Below are positions 6,659-10,548 of a stretch of DNA of 10,548 bases, piece by piece. Every line of letters starts with the position of its first letter. Position 1 is the stretch's first letter. Below the pieces are notes generated by a model, which had not been told where the DNA came from, did not search any database, and was given only the letters and a program-made list of their open reading frames with translations. The position numbers and the translations under genes were made by a program. This stretch comes from an uncultured Clostridium sp. (GTDB lineage Bacteria; Bacillota; Clostridia; UBA1212; UBA1255). The DNA lies in contig USLW01000048.1 in the NCBI GenBank assembly GCA_900555605.1, forward strand, positions 1-10,548, in the 5' to 3' direction.

Positions 6659-7494
6659 AGCTGAAATATTTCGGTACAGCGGCCGCGGAGGGCTGGCCCG
6701 GCCTGTTTTGTGACTGCGATGCCTGCCGGCGGGCGCGTGCTGCCGGAGGCCGCAATATCCGCACCCGGTCGCAGGCGATCATAGACGACTGCCTGCTGAT
6801 TGATTTTCCTGCCGATACATATATGCATGTGCTTTACGGCGGCTTGGATTTGACAAAGGTTTCGTCTTGTCTTATTACGCATACCCATGAGGATCATTTT
6901 TATCCGCTGGATTTCGGAAACCGCAGAGAGGGATTTGCCTATCTGCGGCCGGATAAACCGTTTTTTACCGTATACGGATCGGAGACCGTGGGACATGAAA
7001 TGAAATCCGTCATCGAGACCGTGGGCACGGCGCGCGTGAATTTTGCGCCGATGCAAAAATTTGAAACAGCTGTGATCGACGGCTATGAGGTCACCGCGCT
7101 GGCGGCAGATCATGATCCGAACAGCGGATGCGTGATTTACATGATCGGCGATGGGAACAAAACTATGCTGTACGCAAATGATACGGGCTACTTTCCAGAG
7201 GAGACCTGGACGTATCTGATTGATCGCACAAAAGAAGGCCGCCTGCGGTTTGATTATGTATCAATTGATTGTACCGGGGGCTTGGGCGCACAATACCAAA
7301 GGGGCCATATGGGAACAGAAGCAGCTGCCTCTGTTCGTGAAAGACTGCTGACCGCAGGCTGTGCAGACCGCGATACGGTTTTCTGCCTGCATCATTTCTC
7401 TCATAACGGAAAAGCCATTTATGACGAGCTTGTAGGCCCTGCCGCCGAAATGGGCTTCCTTGTGTCCTATGACGGAATGGAAGTTGAGATATAA
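6655..7494 (+). CDS. Metallo-beta-lactamase-fold hydrolase, PhnP/PqqB-like
   Basis: The 279-residue protein shows the metal-binding set of the metallo-beta-lactamase fold: HTHEDH (76-81), H153 in ADHD, D176 in ANDTG, and a late histidine cluster HHFSH (246-250). Near the N-terminus, CDCDAC provides C19, C21 and C24. This CxCxxC structural-zinc motif is found in PhnP phosphodiesterase and relatives, within the same GTG-like opening (FGTAAAEG). No phn or pqq genes are nearby, so the substrate is unknown; an ester, thioester or phosphodiester is possible. I chose ATG 6655, with AAGGAG 8 nt upstream, over an in-frame ATG at 6613 that lies inside the thioesterase gene. The start overlaps the thioesterase stop as ATGA, which implies translational coupling and a role tied to the acyl module. 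It ends 20 nt before the convergent phosphatase gene with no visible terminator. Confidence 0.82.
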   Translation: MKLKYFGTAAAEGWPGLFCDCDACRRARAAGGRNIRTRSQAIIDDCLLIDFPADTYMHVLYGGLDLTKVSSCLITHTHEDHFYPLDFGNRREGFAYLRPDKPFFTVYGSETVGHEMKSVIETVGTARVNFAPMQKFETAVIDGYEVTALAADHDPNSGCVIYMIGDGNKTMLYANDTGYFPEETWTYLIDRTKEGRLRFDYVSIDCTGGLGAQYQRGHMGTEAAASVRERLLTAGCADRDTVFCLHHFSHNGKAIYDELVGPAAEMGFLVSYDGMEVEI

Positions 7495-7514
7495 GATATA
7501 TATAGATCAGGCGT

Positions 7515-8156
7515 TCAGATTTCGTCCGGCAGCGCGGTTCTGCTGCCCTCTAAATGGCTGTCTGCTCCGTAGCAGAGGATTCGGAACGCGCCGCGCTCCC
7601 GGTATTCTACTATGCTGACGGAAGCGTTGCTGACCCACGGAATGTTTGCGATTTCAGATAAGCTCCAGCCTTCCCATATGCATTTCATGACCCGGATCGG
7701 CGTAGCGTGTGTGGCGAGACAAATCATTTTACCGGGGTTCTGGGCTACGAGCATTTCAATTGTATGACGAATCCGTGACAGGAGCTCCGCAATACTTTCT
7801 CCTCCGGGACATCTGCAGGCGGCGAGATTGCTACACCAGTGAGCATAGTCTTCCGGAAATCGTTCCGCCAGCGCCCGGAAGGGAACTGCTTCCCATTTTC
7901 CGCCGTTGATTTCCCGCAGACCCGGCTCGGAAATCACGGGGAGATCCTTTTTGGCCGCGATATGCTCTGCGGTGCAATAAGCGCGCCGCAGGTCGCTGGC
8001 GTAGATTTTGTCAATGGGATACTGTGACAGAAAGCGCGCGGTAGCCTCTGCCTGCGCATGCCCCTTTTCTGTTAGAGGAATATTGTAATGACCCGCAAAT
8101 ACCCCCTGGATATTTGCTTCACTTTCTCCGTGCCGGACCAATATTACTGTTGTCAT
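7515..8156 (-). CDS. Histidine phosphatase family protein (phosphoglycerate mutase-like)
   Basis: The 213-residue protein belongs to the acid-phosphatase/phosphoglycerate mutase superfamily, which works through a phosphohistidine intermediate. It begins MTTVILVRHGESEAN, with the RHG motif and nucleophile H9. LTEKGHAQA (28-36), SDLRRAYCTAE (54-64) with a phosphate-binding Arg, the general-acid region LREINGGKWE (80-89) with E82, GGES (118-121) and the second catalytic H150 in ATHATPIR follow in order. Sequence does not separate a GpmB-like, CobC-like or broad phosphatase activity. The start at 8156 is chosen because the RHG motif must lie near the N-terminus. An in-frame ATG at 8306 would add 50 residues of unrelated sequence and cross both the terminator and the end of uraA. 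The ribosome site is weak. It lies downstream of uraA on the same strand but after a terminator. Confidence 0.88.
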   Translation of the reverse strand: MTTVILVRHGESEANIQGVFAGHYNIPLTEKGHAQAEATARFLSQYPIDKIYASDLRRAYCTAEHIAAKKDLPVISEPGLREINGGKWEAVPFRALAERFPEDYAHWCSNLAACRCPGGESIAELLSRIRHTIEMLVAQNPGKMICLATHATPIRVMKCIWEGWSLSEIANIPWVSNASVSIVEYRERGAFRILCYGADSHLEGSRTALPDEI

Positions 8157-8194
8157 TCTAAACCCGCTTTCTTCTTTTCTCTGAACCGATTTAA

Positions 8195-8243
8195 CGAAAT
8201 AAAAAGGACATCTCAGCCGGAATGCCGGACAAAGATGCCCTTT
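8195..8243 (-). terminator. Intrinsic terminator after uraA
   Basis: On the minus strand, 8243-8233 pairs with 8213-8203 as an 11-bp stem with one G-U pair. Inside it a second small CCGG/CCGG helix closes a 4-nt loop. It is followed by T5-A-T3 (8205-8197). The wobble pair becomes an A-C mismatch on the plus strand, so it reads best as a minus-strand terminator. It starts 20 nt past the uraA stop codon and lies 47 nt before the phosphatase start. Confidence 0.8.
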
Positions 8244-8262
8244 CTTTATTCCGTCTCGACAG

Positions 8263-9615
8263 TTATTCGTTTTTATCCTCTGCTGAAGCCGAGGACTTCT
8301 CTGCATCTTTTTCCTTGGGCAGTATCAGGTTTAAGAGAATTCCTGCAATGATGCCCAATCCGATGCCTGATATGCTGAAGACCTCAACGCCCCATACCGC
8401 GCCGCCGATTGCAAGCACCAGCATAACGGCTGCAATGGAGAGATTCCGATTGCTCTTAAAGTCAACTTTGTTTTCTACCAGCGTCCGCAGTCCCACGGAG
8501 GCGATCATGCCGTAGAGCACGATACATGCGCCGCCTAATACAAAGTTGGGAACCGTTTCAATGGCGCCGATGGCTTTCCCGAAAAAGCTGACGGCAATTG
8601 CGACAAATGCCGCAAACCGCAGAGCCCCGGGATTATAGTTCCCGGTGACGGCAAGGACCGCAGTATTTTCGGAATACGTTGTATTCGCAGGACCGCCTAC
8701 GCAGCCTGCCGCAATTGTTGCCAGACCGTCCCCGAGCATGGTCCGGTGCAGGCCCGGATTTTTTGCAAAATCACGGCCAACCACTTCACTGTTGGCATAT
8801 ACGTCTCCGACATGCTCTACACAGGTGACAATAGCGATGGGGGCAATGGTGCCGATGGCTTTCCATGTAAAGGTGGGAAGTACGAAATCAGGCACCTCAA
8901 ACCAGCTGTGCTGTGCCATTTTACTCATATCCATCAGACCGTCAGGGGCGATCCCGAAGACTTTTACGCAAAGATATGTAACCAGATACCCTGCCGCAAG
9001 GGCGATGACGATAGAGGAGAGCTTGAGCATTCCCTTCCCGTAGCAGGAAAGGATGATGGCCAGCAGACATACAAACAAGGCGATTCCCCAGCTCCAGTAA
9101 TATTCTGTTGTAAAATTGGCGAACCCTTGGATATTATTAATTGCCGCAGAGGAGAGGTTCAGACCGATAATCGCGATTCCGACGCCTCTTACCACAGGAG
9201 GAAATAATTTATCAATAAAGCCCTTGCCTAAAAGTTTGATCAGCAGCGCAAACAACAAATAGATCATGCCTGCCACAATAATACCGCCCATGGCCTCCGA
9301 AATTTTTGCATTCTCCGCTTTGACGCCGGGACCTCCGCCGGTAATGGCAGCGATTGCCGTGGTAAAAGCGAAGGAGATGCCTAAAAAGGTCGGCATCCGA
9401 CCGCCGGTGCAGATGTGAAAAATAATCGTGCCCAGGCCGGCTGCAAAAAGTGCCACCCCAACGTCCAAACCCGTTAAAAGTGGCACTAAAATAGTCGCGC
9501 AGGCCATTGCGAATGCATGCTGGAATCCCAGTGCAATGGTTTTTCCCGCGCCGATCTTTGGATAATCTTTCACGCCGGGAAAGATGCGCTGCCAGATCTT
9601 GCTGAAAATGTTCAT
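8263..9615 (-). CDS. uraA: Uracil permease (NCS2/nucleobase:cation symporter-2 family)
   Basis: This inner-membrane carrier imports uracil with protons for pyrimidine salvage. The 450-residue protein is strongly hydrophobic, with segments fitting the family's 14-helix fold. It carries the uracil-permease signature: EHVGDVYANSEVVGRD (267-282), with E267 as the probable substrate-binding glutamate, and GGPANTTYSENTAVLAVTG (307-325), with E316 matching the second uracil-binding glutamate. The C-terminal tail (434-450) is charged and serine-rich, probably cytoplasmic. The start at 9615 is well supported by AGGAGG (9628-9623 on the minus strand) with a 7-nt gap. It has its own promoter and a short leader of about 55 nt in which I see no PyrR-type attenuator. 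A terminator follows. Uracil is preferred over xanthine or uric acid as substrate because of the signature; confidence in the family is very high. Confidence 0.94.
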   Translation of the reverse strand: MNIFSKIWQRIFPGVKDYPKIGAGKTIALGFQHAFAMACATILVPLLTGLDVGVALFAAGLGTIIFHICTGGRMPTFLGISFAFTTAIAAITGGGPGVKAENAKISEAMGGIIVAGMIYLLFALLIKLLGKGFIDKLFPPVVRGVGIAIIGLNLSSAAINNIQGFANFTTEYYWSWGIALFVCLLAIILSCYGKGMLKLSSIVIALAAGYLVTYLCVKVFGIAPDGLMDMSKMAQHSWFEVPDFVLPTFTWKAIGTIAPIAIVTCVEHVGDVYANSEVVGRDFAKNPGLHRTMLGDGLATIAAGCVGGPANTTYSENTAVLAVTGNYNPGALRFAAFVAIAVSFFGKAIGAIETVPNFVLGGACIVLYGMIASVGLRTLVENKVDFKSNRNLSIAAVMLVLAIGGAVWGVEVFSISGIGLGIIAGILLNLILPKEKDAEKSSASAEDKNE

Positions 9616-9675
9616 GTGACTTCCTCCTCATATGATTGCTGTAAACCGAAAATGACAGTTGTCCAAACCTTTGAA

Positions 9676-9704
9676 ATTGTATCAGAAAGACCAGGGGTTG
9701 TAAA
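9676..9704 (-). promoter_or_regulatory. Predicted sigma-A promoter of uraA
   Basis: Read on the minus strand, TTTACA (9704-9699) and TACAAT (9681-9676) are separated by 17 nt. Transcription would start near 9669, giving a leader of about 55 nt before the uraA start codon. The -35 hexamer is part of the left arm of the inverted repeat at 9698-9740. Confidence 0.7.
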
Positions 9705-9740
9705 TACATGTGTGTAAAAAATCGTTTTTTCTATTTACAA
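9698..9740. repeat. 9-bp inverted repeat covering both divergent -35 boxes
   Basis: TTGTAAATA at 9698-9706 is the exact reverse complement of TATTTACAA at 9732-9740, with 25 nt between the arms. Each arm contains the -35 hexamer TTTACA of one of two divergent promoters (uraA leftwards, the mannosidase gene rightwards). The spacer holds an A6-TCG-T6 tract (9716-9730), likely bent DNA. The arms could be operator half-sites for a shared regulator, or simply reflect two similar promoters back to back. Confidence 0.55.
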
Positions 9741-9762
9741 AATCTGTGCCGTATGGTATACT
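9734..9762 (+). promoter_or_regulatory. Predicted sigma-A promoter of the GH38 mannosidase gene
   Basis: TTTACA (9734-9739) and TATACT (9757-9762) are separated by 17 nt and preceded by a T-rich stretch resembling an UP element. Transcription would start near 9769, leaving a leader of about 69 nt before the start codon at 9838. Confidence 0.7.
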
Positions 9763-9837
9763 GCGCAAAATGGTAAAATGCTTTTACTTAATAAGCGGGA
9801 TAATTTAAAATTTGTTGAAAGGCAGGCGCATTTTAGA

Positions 9838-10548
9838 ATGAAAAGACGGATTCATTTGATCAGCAACGCGCATATCGACCCGACCTGGCAGTGGGAATGG
9901 GAGGAGGGTGCGGCTGCAGCGGTTTCCACCTTTCGGACAGCTGCGGATTTCTGTGAGGAATATGGGGATTATGTATTTAATCACAATGAGGTTCTGCTGT
10001 ACCGTTGGGTAGAAGAATATGAGCCGGTGCTGTTTGCTCGGATCCAAAAGCTGGTTCAGGCAGGAAAATGGCATATCATGGGGGGCTGGTATCTGCAGCC
10101 GGACTGCAATATGCCCTCCGGAGAAGGCTTTATACGGCAGATCTCTGTGGGAAGAGCTTATTTCCAGGAAAAATTCGGCGTTACCCCTACCACGGCAGTC
10201 AACTTTGACTCCTTTGGACATAGCCGCGGGCTGGTACAGATTTTAACAAAAAACGGCTTTGACAGCTACATTCATACGAGACCGGATCCGAACTTCCTGA
10301 CGCTGCCGGGCGTGGTTTATGAATGGGTGGGTTATGACGGTTCTTCCGTGACTGCCTTCCGTGCGGACTGCTACGGCAATGGATACGGGCAGCTGGAGGG
10401 GCGGATCCGCCGTTTGCTTGAGCAGTTTCCGGAAGATGATTTTACCCTGCTGCTGTGGGGGATGGGAGATCACGGCGGCGGCGCGTCCCGGCCGGATCTT
10501 GAGGCGATTGCACGTCTGCGCACAGAGTTTCCGCCGAGGGAGCTGCTG
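9838..10548 (+). CDS. Glycoside hydrolase family 38 alpha-mannosidase, N-terminal part (3' truncated by window)
   Basis: The enzyme hydrolyses alpha-linked mannose from oligosaccharides with retention of configuration. The first 237 codons cover the start of the zinc-dependent catalytic domain. NAHIDPTWQWEW (10-21) supplies H12 and D14 as zinc ligands. GGWYLQPDCNMPSGE (82-96) is the conserved block after it. NFDSFGHS (122-129) holds the nucleophile D124, which also binds zinc. GDHGGGAS (210-217) carries the likely fourth ligand H212. Family proteins usually run to 800-1,050 residues, so most of the gene lies beyond the window. No signal peptide is visible, which suggests a cytoplasmic enzyme acting on imported glycans. 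The start ATG has only a loosely spaced AAAGGCAGG upstream, but no alternative in-frame start is better. It is transcribed away from uraA. Confidence 0.93.
   Translation, partial: MKRRIHLISNAHIDPTWQWEWEEGAAAAVSTFRTAADFCEEYGDYVFNHNEVLLYRWVEEYEPVLFARIQKLVQAGKWHIMGGWYLQPDCNMPSGEGFIRQISVGRAYFQEKFGVTPTTAVNFDSFGHSRGLVQILTKNGFDSYIHTRPDPNFLTLPGVVYEWVGYDGSSVTAFRADCYGNGYGQLEGRIRRLLEQFPEDDFTLLLWGMGDHGGGASRPDLEAIARLRTEFPPRELL

Noticed and set aside
8157..8306. 50-residue N-terminal extension of the histidine phosphatase
   Set aside because: It crosses the uraA terminator and the end of uraA, and the RHG motif of this family belongs near residue 8-10.
9616..9669. PyrR-type attenuator in the uraA leader
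   Set aside because: The leader between the predicted start and the start codon is only about 55 nt, with no terminator/antiterminator pair.

Overview
The window looks like a chromosomal stretch from a Clostridia-type Bacillota (low-GC Gram-positive lineage, here of roughly balanced GC). The reasons are strong purine-rich ribosome binding sites, near-consensus sigma-A promoters, a T-box riboswitch, and clostridial-flavoured versions of ThrRS, ThyA and DHFR. The GH38 alpha-mannosidase would suit a gut or host-associated anaerobe. The organism assignment is inference. No tRNA, rRNA, CRISPR array, insertion sequence or phage gene was seen.

Layout. (1) Positions 1-191: 3' end of a metallophosphoesterase gene. 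(2) 188-3679, plus strand: a promoter, a hairpin at the 5' end of the predicted mRNA, then thrS, thyA and folA in a compact operon (gaps about 40 nt). It joins threonyl-tRNA synthesis to the dTMP/tetrahydrofolate pair. (3) 3722-4124: a near-perfect promoter followed by a complete T-box leader with an intrinsic terminator; the specifier triplet reads CUC (leucine). (4) 4125-7494, plus strand: an acyl-CoA synthetase, a FatA/FatB-type acyl-ACP thioesterase and a PhnP-like metallo-beta-lactamase-fold hydrolase. These form one tight operon, with the last two genes overlapping by 4 nt, and the leucine T-box is placed to control all three. (5) 7515-9615, minus strand: a uracil permease followed by a histidine phosphatase, separated by an intrinsic terminator. 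(6) 9676-9762: a divergent promoter region whose two -35 boxes lie in the arms of a 9-bp inverted repeat. (7) 9838 to the window end, plus strand: the first 237 codons of a GH38 alpha-mannosidase.

The main point of interest is region 3-4. T-boxes normally sense uncharged tRNA to control aminoacyl-tRNA synthetases and amino acid biosynthesis or transport genes. Here a leucine-type T-box sits in front of an acyl-CoA synthetase/acyl-ACP thioesterase pair. A testable explanation is that leucine shortage switches on activation of a branched short-chain acid such as isovalerate. Its CoA ester can feed leucine synthesis by reductive carboxylation (known in rumen and gut anaerobes) and prime iso-branched fatty acids. 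The substrate cannot be read from the sequence. Conversely, thrS, a frequent T-box target in Bacillota, has no T-box here, only a hairpin at the mRNA 5' end.
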